64,000 bases of DNA. Source: Paenibacillaceae bacterium GAS479 (GTDB lineage Bacteria > Bacillota > Bacilli > Paenibacillales > Paenibacillaceae). Under the pieces are notes generated by a model. That model had not been told where the DNA came from, made no database searches, and saw only the letters and a program-made list of their open reading frames with translations. Positions 45,249-52,555 of the stretch are shown one piece after another. Both the position numbers and the translations under genes were made by a program. The stretch's first letter is position 1; every line of letters starts with the position of its first letter. The stretch is from the NCBI GenBank assembly GCA_900105225.1, contig LT629764.1:694098-758097 (forward strand), written 5' to 3'.

Positions 45249-46043
45249 CTGGATACTGCTGTATTACTTGAGTATGCATGGGTTTTGGTTGTTCTGATTG
45301 GACTTGAAGGCATTCTTGCTGCAGACAATGCGCTCGTCATTTCCATCATGGTCAAACATCTGCCGGAAAAAGAACGCAAAAAGGCGCTGTTTTATGGCCT
45401 AGCCGGTGCATTTGTGTTCCGTTTTGCCTCGTTGTTCATCATCTCCTTCCTTGCGGATGTCTGGTACATACAAGCGCTCGGAGCAGCTTACCTGCTGTTC
45501 ATCGCAATCAATCACATGGCGAAGCGTTTGTTTGTCAAAAAGAAAAAGCATATGAAGGAAGCCGAGAAAAAGCAGGAAAACTTCTGGGTCACCGTGCTTA
45601 AAGTTGAACTGGCTGATCTCGCGTTTGCCGTTGATGCTATCTTGGCGGCAGTAGCGCTCGCCATTACACTTCCCGCTACGTCTTTACCGCGAATCGGCGG
45701 ACTCGACGGAGGCCAGTTTGGCGTTATCCTTGCGGGCGGCATTATCGGCTTGGTCATTATGCGTTTTGCCGCGTCGTACTTCGGCCGCCTGCTGGAGCAA
45801 CGTCCCGGACTGGAAACAGCCGCATTTGCCATCGTCGGCTGGGTCGGCATCAAGCTAGCCGTTTACACATTATCCCATCCGGATATCGGCGTTCTCGCCA
45901 AAACCTTCCCTAAGAGCGTGGGATGGAAAATCACCTTCTGGGGAGTGCTCATCCTCATCGCGGTCTGCGGCTGGTTCCTGTCAAAGGAGAAAATGCCTCC
46001 GAGCAAGCCGGAAGCAGGTCCGAAAGAGATCGGAACCGTGTAA
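45249..46043 (+). CDS. TerC/YkoY-family membrane protein
   Basis: A membrane protein of 264 residues with seven to eight helices and the two Asp-containing motifs of the TerC family, LEGILAADNALV and VELADLAFAVDAILAA. Family members are implicated in metal (manganese) efflux and metalation of exported proteins. The family N-terminus (TAVLLEYAWVLVVLIG) extends upstream of any ATG or GTG; the frame has AAGGAG nine bases before a CTG at 45249, which I take as the start. A TTG at 45285 would cut into the first helix. It stands alone. I found no yybP-ykoY riboswitch upstream. Confidence 0.85.
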   Translation: MDTAVLLEYAWVLVVLIGLEGILAADNALVISIMVKHLPEKERKKALFYGLAGAFVFRFASLFIISFLADVWYIQALGAAYLLFIAINHMAKRLFVKKKKHMKEAEKKQENFWVTVLKVELADLAFAVDAILAAVALAITLPATSLPRIGGLDGGQFGVILAGGIIGLVIMRFAASYFGRLLEQRPGLETAAFAIVGWVGIKLAVYTLSHPDIGVLAKTFPKSVGWKITFWGVLILIAVCGWFLSKEKMPPSKPEAGPKEIGTV

Positions 46044-46118
46044 TACGATTCGGAGTTGGATAGTCAGCTGAACAGATTGAACTAGTGGAACTGGAAACTT
46101 CTTGGCAATATCAAAAAG

Positions 46119-46240
46119 GATCTGTCCCAAAAGTAAAAACCCAAAACCTACAAGGAGCCGCTTTACCCTCTGACGAGGGAGAAAACAAAAGCAAAAGGGA
46201 GTGGTTGCAGCGCATGAAGCGCAACGACCACCCCTTTTGT
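46119..46240. mobile_element. solo end or small relic of an IS1182-like element
   Basis: CTGTCCCAAAAGT (about 46124-46136) resembles the terminal repeat of the IS at 4.9 kb. It is followed by a long hairpin, AAAAGGGAGTGGTTGC pairing with GCAACGACCACCCCTTTT (about 46193-46239). No transposase codons are visible. Confidence 0.4.
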
Positions 46241-46292
46241 ATTTCAGTCAGAGTGAACTTCTTTAATTAGCATGCAACCTCTAAAACGGGGC

Positions 46293-46804
46293 TTAATTCC
46301 TTTCAATTTGTTCACCTGGATACAAAACAGTTTTGTCTTTAACCTTCAAAGTACCTAAAACTACATTTACCATATCCTGAGCAACAAATTTTGATAGTTT
46401 GTCTTTATTTTTATTGTATGAATCCTTCGAGATATATACATTAACTTTGTTATCCTTCTCATTCATGCCAACCCCGATAACTCCTAAGTCAGATGAATTT
46501 GAAAAGAGTATATCTTTAGTTGACTGTAATTTCTTTTTAGAATATTTAACTTTCTTGAATTTAACTTTATTAGGGTGTTTGCTTATAGACTTGATTTTTT
46601 TTCGATATCTGTTGATTCTGTAGTTAAGAGGACAACGTTATCTCCATATTCATCAGTATAAACACCGGCAAAGCTATCCGCATTTTCTAATTGGAGTTTA
46701 GCATTGATTATGTTTCGCTCTTCCATTACATCTGTTTTTTCAGGGCTGACTTCAGCAAATTCTTCTGTAATCGAGTTTTCTGGTGGAGGTCCTGCTTCAA
46801 TCAT
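46293..46804 (-). pseudogene. frameshifted and N-terminally truncated protein gene
   Basis: Two minus-strand frames join at an eight-A run (46595-46602). The first reads LQLENADSFAGVYTDEYGDNV..., the second continues KSISKHPNKVKFKKV..., DLGVIGVGMNEKDNKVNVYI to the stop at 46293. Restoring one A gives about 170 residues. The pattern resembles the pro-domain of chymotrypsin-like secreted peptidases, but no protease domain or signal peptide remains, and no ribosome site precedes the first Met. The region is clearly more AT-rich than its surroundings. Confidence 0.6.
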
Positions 46805-47109
46805 CTGTTAGACTACTGCAGTTAGCAAAATGTTTCAGAGGTTTACAGAACTTCCCCATTGGCTTTGCTGGATAATGGAGGAGTTTTTTTGAAGAAACCC
46901 AAATGAAAACCGTCTATACAGAAACGCAAAAATTTCATTAAAGCACTGATGACAATCACCAAATACTACAGACATGTAAATGGTAATCGATGAATTGCCG
47001 TCTCCACTTGGGGCGAGCGCCGCAGTATTGATTAGCGGGTCCATTTTGACGCCATGAAAAATAGATGATTGCAGGGTGGAGTGATGTATTGCCAGTGAAT
47101 TAGCTGTAA
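46805..47109. other. gene-free AT-rich stretch
   Basis: A 69-codon minus-strand frame (46835-47044) lacks a ribosome site and family resemblance. I see no RNA gene or repeat here. Confidence 0.35.
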
Positions 47110-47156
47110 AATAAAGGATAGTTCAATGGGAATCCATTGAACTATCCTTTATTTTT
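47110..47156. terminator. perfect 20-bp hairpin, bidirectional terminator
   Basis: AATAAAGGATAGTTCAATGG pairs perfectly with its complement (47134-47153) around a GAAT loop, with T-rich sequence on both outer sides. It isolates the lipoprotein gene at 47172 from the decayed region. Confidence 0.7.
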
Positions 47157-47171
47157 GAGGAGGGCGGTTAG

Positions 47172-47672
47172 GTGCGAAAAGTAGTGCTGGCATCATTAAT
47201 GATTTTAGTCCTTTTATCCGGTTGCACGACCCCTAAGCCTTTAGTTACAGAGCATTTGAATAGCTTTAAGAGTAAGGTTCTTTCAGAGCATAAGGAAATT
47301 ACCAATCTCAAAATTCAAATGAAACCAACCCGGATCGAGTTCGACTACTACCTAAAGCAAAAGTCGGACCAAGACAAAGATATGGAAATTTTCTTGAAAA
47401 CAAAAGAACTTATTCTTTCGCCAAACTTTAAGAAAACCACTATTGAGGAGAAGTTCTTTAAAGAATATTCAGAGGACGACAAGCGATATCCAGACATCTT
47501 CGTTCGTTTCTTCAGCACTAAAAAAGACCAGGCAGATTACGAATATAGAGCTTCCTATTATGGACCAGGTATCGAAGGTCGCGAAGGTGTCGAAAGCAGG
47601 TCGATCGACGATTATAAAACGTGGTACTTTGATAATTTTAAGTCTTTACCTGAACCAATAACTACTAAATAA
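47172..47672 (+). CDS. small lipoprotein of unknown function
   Basis: A 166-residue lipoprotein: signal helix VVLASLMILVLL and lipobox LLSGC. The mature part is Lys/Glu/Asp-rich and mixed alpha/beta (KIQMKPTRIEFDYYLKQK, DKRYPDIFVRFFSTKKDQ, YDNFKSLPEP-like end). AGGAGG lies eight bases before the GTG start. Base composition is AT-rich like the neighbouring pseudogene, which suggests a shared, possibly transferred, origin. No family recognised. Confidence 0.7.
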   Translation: MRKVVLASLMILVLLSGCTTPKPLVTEHLNSFKSKVLSEHKEITNLKIQMKPTRIEFDYYLKQKSDQDKDMEIFLKTKELILSPNFKKTTIEEKFFKEYSEDDKRYPDIFVRFFSTKKDQADYEYRASYYGPGIEGREGVESRSIDDYKTWYFDNFKSLPEPITTK

Positions 47673-47800
47673 TTCTATTTCATTTTGGCTCGTAGTACAG
47701 GTACGATGAGTCAATTGTCACTACAGAACAGAAACAGTTCACCTCGAATCAAAGATTTTTTGATTTTTCACCATATCCCTACATTCTTCCGGACAATTAG

Positions 47801-49192
47801 TCATCCGTTACGAGTAGTGGAATGGCTGCCGTTACGGCTGTCTGCTAGCGTATCCTCAACAGACTGCCTCAAGGTAAATAGCGGTTGCCAACCAAGCTCA
47901 CGCAGCGCGGATGAATCCGTCGGCAGTGGCGAAACAGCATGACTGTTACCGATTTCCAGCATCAGCGGCGCTTTGGAAAGCTCTATATATAGCTCTGCCA
48001 GTTCGCCAAGCGGTGTCATTCGGCCGCTCGCCATCGCATAGCTGCGCCCCGGGATTCCTCGCTCCAGCAAAGTTTCGTAACCACGTACAGCGTCCCGCAC
48101 ATCGAGGAAATCACGCTGCTCCGTAGCAGAGGACAAACGAAATACCGGCGGTGACTGCGATCCTGAGATTGCAGCCTCCTCGCAGCTCGCTGCATAACGC
48201 GCCAACAATCGGTTAAGTCCGGCGGAAGGTCCCGGCCCCACCAGATTCGACGGCACGGCAACGATGACGTCCATGCCGTACATCGCATGCCAGCTAAGAG
48301 CAGCAGCAGCCTGCAACGATTTGCTTAGGCTATACGGATGCGGCGGATTCAGCTCTTCTCCTTCCCGCAAAGCGGAGCCAAGCATGGAGCCAGCCACAAT
48401 GATTCGGCAAGGATGGCCAGCAGTGCGCACCGCTTCCAGCAACCGCAGTGTACCCATAACATTAACTTCGATATAACCAGTCGGATCAGTCCACGAAGGC
48501 GCTGCTGCATTAAGTCCAGCCAGATGCAGTATGGCATCTGGTCGGATGTCATCGATAAGTTGTCGCAAAGAGTCGCCGCCACTACTGGATAGATCACAGG
48601 GCTCTATGGATACATGACCGGCTGCTACAGCTCCGCTAAACCGCTCAAGGGCTGGATCGGACTCCGCACCGGGTGCTGCGCCTCCGCTGAACCTTTCTGA
48701 GGCTGCATCGGACTTAACGCCAGATTCTGCAGTTTTGCTAAACCAAGTTGGGACTGAGCCGGACTCCGCCCAGAATGGTTGGGAGCCGGGCCTTACACCG
48801 GCTACAACCTCCCAGCCAGCCGCAGCAAAATGGCTTACCGCATGGCTGCCGCAAAAACCATTTGCCCCTGTTATGAACAGACGGCCGACTGCCTTAGGTA
48901 TCGTAATCGCATGGAACTCTGCTCCGTCTACTTCTATGGACTCGCTAGACAGCTCCGCTGCCACTGCCTTCGAGGACTCGTTTGAACGTTGTGCTCCCTT
49001 TGTTGCCATCTCTTCGCCTGACTGCTTTGCTCCCCTGGACTCCATCGGCTCGCTCGAACTCGTTGCTCCCCCTGTCTCAGCCGCTTCGCCCAACTGCATT
49101 TTCCCTCCGAGTTCCATCCGCTCCTCTGATCTCGTTGAGTTGTTGTACTTTGTCCCATCTTCACTTGCTTCCGACTCCCCGCTCCAACTCAT
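47801..49192 (-). CDS. NAD-dependent sugar epimerase/dehydratase with repeat inserts
   Basis: A 463-residue extended short-chain dehydrogenase. The NAD(P)-binding motif GANGFCGSHAVSHF (near residue 115), LHLAGLNAA and the YxxxK site YSLSK are present, as in GDP-mannose or UDP-sugar epimerases/dehydratases. Two odd segments are added: about 100 low-complexity N-terminal residues rich in Ser/Glu/Gly, and a 60-residue insert in the NAD fold with an internal duplication (SDAASERFSGGA / SDPALERFSGAV). AAGGAGG precedes the ATG at 49192. It probably makes a sugar nucleotide for the polysaccharide cluster but lies beyond that operon's terminator. Confidence 0.82.
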   Translation of the reverse strand: MSWSGESEASEDGTKYNNSTRSEERMELGGKMQLGEAAETGGATSSSEPMESRGAKQSGEEMATKGAQRSNESSKAVAAELSSESIEVDGAEFHAITIPKAVGRLFITGANGFCGSHAVSHFAAAGWEVVAGVRPGSQPFWAESGSVPTWFSKTAESGVKSDAASERFSGGAAPGAESDPALERFSGAVAAGHVSIEPCDLSSSGGDSLRQLIDDIRPDAILHLAGLNAAAPSWTDPTGYIEVNVMGTLRLLEAVRTAGHPCRIIVAGSMLGSALREGEELNPPHPYSLSKSLQAAAALSWHAMYGMDVIVAVPSNLVGPGPSAGLNRLLARYAASCEEAAISGSQSPPVFRLSSATEQRDFLDVRDAVRGYETLLERGIPGRSYAMASGRMTPLGELAELYIELSKAPLMLEIGNSHAVSPLPTDSSALRELGWQPLFTLRQSVEDTLADSRNGSHSTTRNG

Positions 49193-49268
49193 CGCCAATC
49201 CTCCTTGCAGAGCCTATCTTTGATCTAAATCGCCATTTTCTTGTTTTGCTGATTCTTACGATGCAAAT

Positions 49269-49413
49269 CTAACGAATCCTAGTAGCGTTAGAAGGCACAA
49301 AAGCGGGCCACTGAAATTCTAATGAAAACTCACAGCGTTAGAAGCGCTATTACCCGCATTTCCCTCTGTTTTAGGCCCCAATTTCTCAGCTAACGATACC
49401 AGGATTCGCTATA
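49269..49413. repeat. weak third copy of the palindromic repeat cluster
   Basis: CTAACGAATCCTAGTAGCG, CAGCGTTAGAAGCGCTATTA and CTAACGATACCAGGATTCGC share the TAACG and GCTATT cores of the clusters at 26.75 and 44.9 kb, again between genes. Divergence is considerable. Confidence 0.35.
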
Positions 49414-49521
49414 TTTTGTGAAGGCTTGTTTTATTGCTTCTATGATCCAGAGGATTCGTAAACAGGGCGTCGAGGTATTTAGCGCTAGCGGAACATGAGA
49501 CTGACTACGAGGCTGGACGAC

Positions 49522-49553
49522 AAAAAATAAGGGCAGCTTATGGTCCTGCCCTT
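49522..49553 (-). terminator. terminator of the polysaccharide operon
   Basis: AAGGGCAG-loop-CTGCCCTT on the minus strand followed by ATTTTTTG, 17 bases after the stop at 49570. Confidence 0.8.
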
Positions 49554-49569
49554 TAAAAACAACCCCTGT

Positions 49570-50403
49570 TCAACCCTTCCCGCCTTGCTTCCAGGCAGCA
49601 AGCTCTTGCACCATCGCCGGAATGCTCGGCGCCTGGTAATCCCAGTCGCGGCGTACAGCGCTCAGCGTCCGGTCAATCATCGGCTCATGGGCCGCCACGA
49701 TCGAGATGTCGTCCCGACCGTATGCCTCCTTGAACCATTCCAGCATTTCCAGCTTACTGGCCGGAGCCGCAGCGAGCAAATGCACGAGACCACCGATGTC
49801 CGCTCGCCCCGCCGCGAATTCCACCGCTTTGGCCAGCTCTAACGTCGTGACACCGTTCCAATACACGCGGCTGTAACCTGACACCTGGCCCCTTTGGCCG
49901 AGGAACCATTGCAGCAAACCGATTCCTTTAGGATTGCGATCAGGACCGATAATCGATGTTCGAATCGTCAAGTGTTGTGGATCACGCACCTCTCCAAGCG
50001 CCTTGGAGCGGGCGTACACCGTAACACCATCAGGCGGATCAAGCTCCGTGTAACCACCGCGCTCGCCGAGGAACACGCAATCCGAGCTAATATGGATGAG
50101 TCGCGCGCCGATTTCAGATGCTGAATAAGCGAGCCAATGCGGCAGCAGGCCATTGACCTGATACGCCTCAAGCGGATGCTCCTCGGCATCGCGGTTCAGC
50201 TTGCCGATGCAGTTTATGATCAGCTCCGGCTTTGCTTCCCCGATCAGTCGGTGTACTGCCTCCAGGTCGGAGGCGTCGAGCGGCAAAGAATCTTCCCTGC
50301 CGTCGCGCGTCGTCCAGGCAAGCTCGAAGCTCTTATGCCCGCGAAAATAATCCACCATCATGGAGCCTGCCATGCCGCCTCCTCCCAGGATGAGCAGCTT
50401 CAT
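49570..50403 (-). CDS. RmlD/FnlB-type sugar-nucleotide reductase
   Basis: A 277-residue short-chain reductase: NAD(P) motif LILGGGGMAGSMMVDYF, INCIGKLNRD, HISSDCVFLGERG and YARSKALGE (YxxxK). This matches RmlD-like dTDP/UDP-4-keto-sugar reductases. It follows a 4,6-dehydratase (coupled by ATGA overlap) and a 2-epimerase, an order like FnlA-FnlB-FnlC or CapE-CapF-CapG for UDP-L-FucNAc (or its QuiNAc/RhaNAc relatives). It would reduce the 4-keto intermediate. The exact sugar cannot be told from sequence. Confidence 0.85.
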   Translation of the reverse strand: MKLLILGGGGMAGSMMVDYFRGHKSFELAWTTRDGREDSLPLDASDLEAVHRLIGEAKPELIINCIGKLNRDAEEHPLEAYQVNGLLPHWLAYSASEIGARLIHISSDCVFLGERGGYTELDPPDGVTVYARSKALGEVRDPQHLTIRTSIIGPDRNPKGIGLLQWFLGQRGQVSGYSRVYWNGVTTLELAKAVEFAAGRADIGGLVHLLAAAPASKLEMLEWFKEAYGRDDISIVAAHEPMIDRTLSAVRRDWDYQAPSIPAMVQELAAWKQGGKG

Positions 50404-51383
50404 TGCAAAAAGCCGCCCCGCCGTAGCATGTCACGAATCTGCTCTTTATTCATCAGGTTCTCACTGGAGCAGAAACTGTCGAACGCCACCTCGTCGTACG
50501 TACTGTAATGCTGTTTCAGTCCGGGAATATCGAGCGAAGGCAAAATGACGAGATACTCTTTATCGTAAACAACCGTACTTTTACTTTCAAATTCCGTTAG
50601 CAGAATCTCATGAAGCTTCTCCCCGGGGCGAATGCCCGTTTCGATCACTTCCGCTTTGATACCGATGTCCTCCATGAGCACTTCGGCTAGTTCCTCAATA
50701 CGGCATGTCGGCATCGTCATGACAAAGATTTCTCCGCCGAGGCTCTCCTCGGATGCTTTGAACAGCAGCGATATAGCATCTTGCAACGTCAGGAAAAAGC
50801 GAGTCATGCCGCGATCGGTCAGGCGCACCTGGCCTTTCATTTTGATCTGATTCGTAAACAGATGGATGACGCTTCCGTTCGTTCCGAGTACATTTCCGCC
50901 CCGTACACAAACGAACTTGGTGTCCGTGTTCAACAGGTTGGCGTATACGATCAGTTTTTCACCGATCGCCTTAGTCATCCCATAAAAGTTCGACGGGTTA
51001 GCCGCCTTGTCAGTAGAGATGTAGATGACGCGCTTCACCTTGTTCAGGTTAGCCGCTTCAATAACGTTCTGCGTGCCGAGCACGTTCGTTTTCAGTGCCT
51101 CATAAGGATGCTCCTCGCATACGGGCACATGTTTCAACGCCGCCAGGTGGAACACATAATCTACGCCTTGCGTCGCTTTAGTCAGCGCATCCAGATCACG
51201 AATGTCGCCAATGCGGAACGTCAGACGAGGATCTTCGAATATGCGACTCATCGTTACCTGCGCGGACTCACTTCGCGAGAATACGATGACCTCCTTGGGA
51301 TTTTGCGGCAGTAGCTGACGAACGAGCTCATACCCCCAGGAACCAGTCCCTCCGGTGACGAGAATACGAGAATTCTCAAACAT
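50400..51383 (-). CDS. UDP-GlcNAc 4,6-dehydratase (CapE/FnlA/PseB type)
   Basis: A 327-residue short-chain dehydrogenase: VTGGTGSWGYELVRQL, HLAALKHVPVCEEHP, STDKAANPSNFYGMTK. The STDKA and LAALKHVP motifs are diagnostic of the inverting UDP-GlcNAc 4,6-dehydratases. The active-site residue is Tyr (YGMTK). It starts at ATG 51383, eight bases after GGAGG and inside the last codons of the 2-epimerase gene, so the two are coupled. First step of an N-acetyl-deoxyhexosamine pathway. Confidence 0.9.
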   Translation of the reverse strand: MFENSRILVTGGTGSWGYELVRQLLPQNPKEVIVFSRSESAQVTMSRIFEDPRLTFRIGDIRDLDALTKATQGVDYVFHLAALKHVPVCEEHPYEALKTNVLGTQNVIEAANLNKVKRVIYISTDKAANPSNFYGMTKAIGEKLIVYANLLNTDTKFVCVRGGNVLGTNGSVIHLFTNQIKMKGQVRLTDRGMTRFFLTLQDAISLLFKASEESLGGEIFVMTMPTCRIEELAEVLMEDIGIKAEVIETGIRPGEKLHEILLTEFESKSTVVYDKEYLVILPSLDIPGLKQHYSTYDEVAFDSFCSSENLMNKEQIRDMLRRGGFLQ

Positions 51384-52470
51384 TCCATTTCCCTCCAAGC
51401 AAATATTTCACTACGATGTCCGAAACGTCTGTCGCCTCGTATCCTGCCGGGATGTTCCAGCTTGCTGGCAGCGACGTCATGACGTCAACCGCGCCCGAGA
51501 TATTGTCCGCTCTCAGGCCGCTTACGACATTGCTGCCGCAATCAACCGTTTCCGGTCGTTCCGTTGTGTTGCGAATTGTGACTGTAGGCACCCTGAGCAG
51601 GCAGCATTCCTCCTGCACCGTACCGCTGTCGCTGACCGCACACCAGGCGCTTCGCTCCAACCGCACAAAATCGAAGAAACCGAACGGTTCGTGGAATTCC
51701 ACCAGCGAATGAGGCTTCACCGATGTGCCGCCGCTGTCGATGCGGGAGCGGGTACGAGGATGGATGCTGCAAATGATACGCTTGCCATGCCGCTCCGCGA
51801 TCCGGTTCAATCCCCCCAGAATGCCGTCCAAATGCTCCGGCACATCGACATTTTCAGCCCGGTGTGTCGTTACCAGCACATACTCCCGCTCCTGCAGTCC
51901 GAGTCGATTCAGCACCTTGCTGGCGTCGATCCCGTCCCTGTAAAAGCTCATCACTTCATGGATTGGATTTCCAGTCCTTACGATTCGATTGGCCGGGAAA
52001 CCCTCACGTAGAAGATTGCCCTTACTGTACTCTGTGTAAGGCATATTGATCGTGGAAACGGCGTCGATGATGCGACGGTTTTTCTCCTCTGGCACGGTCA
52101 GATCATAACATCTGTTGCCCGCCTCCATATGGACGACCGAGATACCCATCCGCTCCGCTACAATGGCACACAGAGCACTGTTTGTATCACCGAGCATGAG
52201 CACAACATCCGGGCGTTCCTCCACCAGCAGCCGTTCCATTTCGCCGAACATCACTGACAGCTGGCCGCCAAGCGTTTGACTGCCTCCAGTCATTACATGA
52301 TCGGGGAGACGCACACCCATTTCCTGAAAAAATACATCATTCAGCGAGGCCGTATAGTTCTGGCCGGTATGCACGAGAATATGCCTCTCGGCTAGCCGAT
52401 CCAGCTTACCGATTATGAGGCTGAGCCGAATGATTTCCGGTCTCGTGCCGAGCACGGTCATCACTCTCAT
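51376..52470 (-). CDS. WecB/FnlC-type UDP-sugar 2-epimerase
   Basis: A 364-residue GT-B-fold epimerase: VLGTRPEIIRLS, GDTNSALCAIVAERM, HMEAGNRCYDLTVPEEKNRR, HRAENVD, SDSGTVQEECC. These are the standard landmarks of UDP-GlcNAc 2-epimerase relatives. Next to a 4,6-dehydratase and 4-reductase it is more likely the last enzyme of a UDP-L-FucNAc-like route (FnlC/CapG) than a ManNAc-forming WecB. The ATG at 52470 is better spaced from GGAGG than the one at 52476. Confidence 0.9.
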   Translation of the reverse strand: MRVMTVLGTRPEIIRLSLIIGKLDRLAERHILVHTGQNYTASLNDVFFQEMGVRLPDHVMTGGSQTLGGQLSVMFGEMERLLVEERPDVVLMLGDTNSALCAIVAERMGISVVHMEAGNRCYDLTVPEEKNRRIIDAVSTINMPYTEYSKGNLLREGFPANRIVRTGNPIHEVMSFYRDGIDASKVLNRLGLQEREYVLVTTHRAENVDVPEHLDGILGGLNRIAERHGKRIICSIHPRTRSRIDSGGTSVKPHSLVEFHEPFGFFDFVRLERSAWCAVSDSGTVQEECCLLRVPTVTIRNTTERPETVDCGSNVVSGLRADNISGAVDVMTSLPASWNIPAGYEATDVSDIVVKYLLGGKWNV

Positions 52471-52555
52471 TTTCATTCCTCCGCCCCTCTATAATTAAAA
52501 TTTTCGCGTCTTGCCGCGTCCCCCAAGCAAGGGTTTAATGCTGGCCGGATGGCTT

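Noticed and set aside
46835-47044. 69-codon minus-strand frame
   Set aside because: There is no ribosome site, no recognisable pattern, and it lies in a decayed AT-rich patch.
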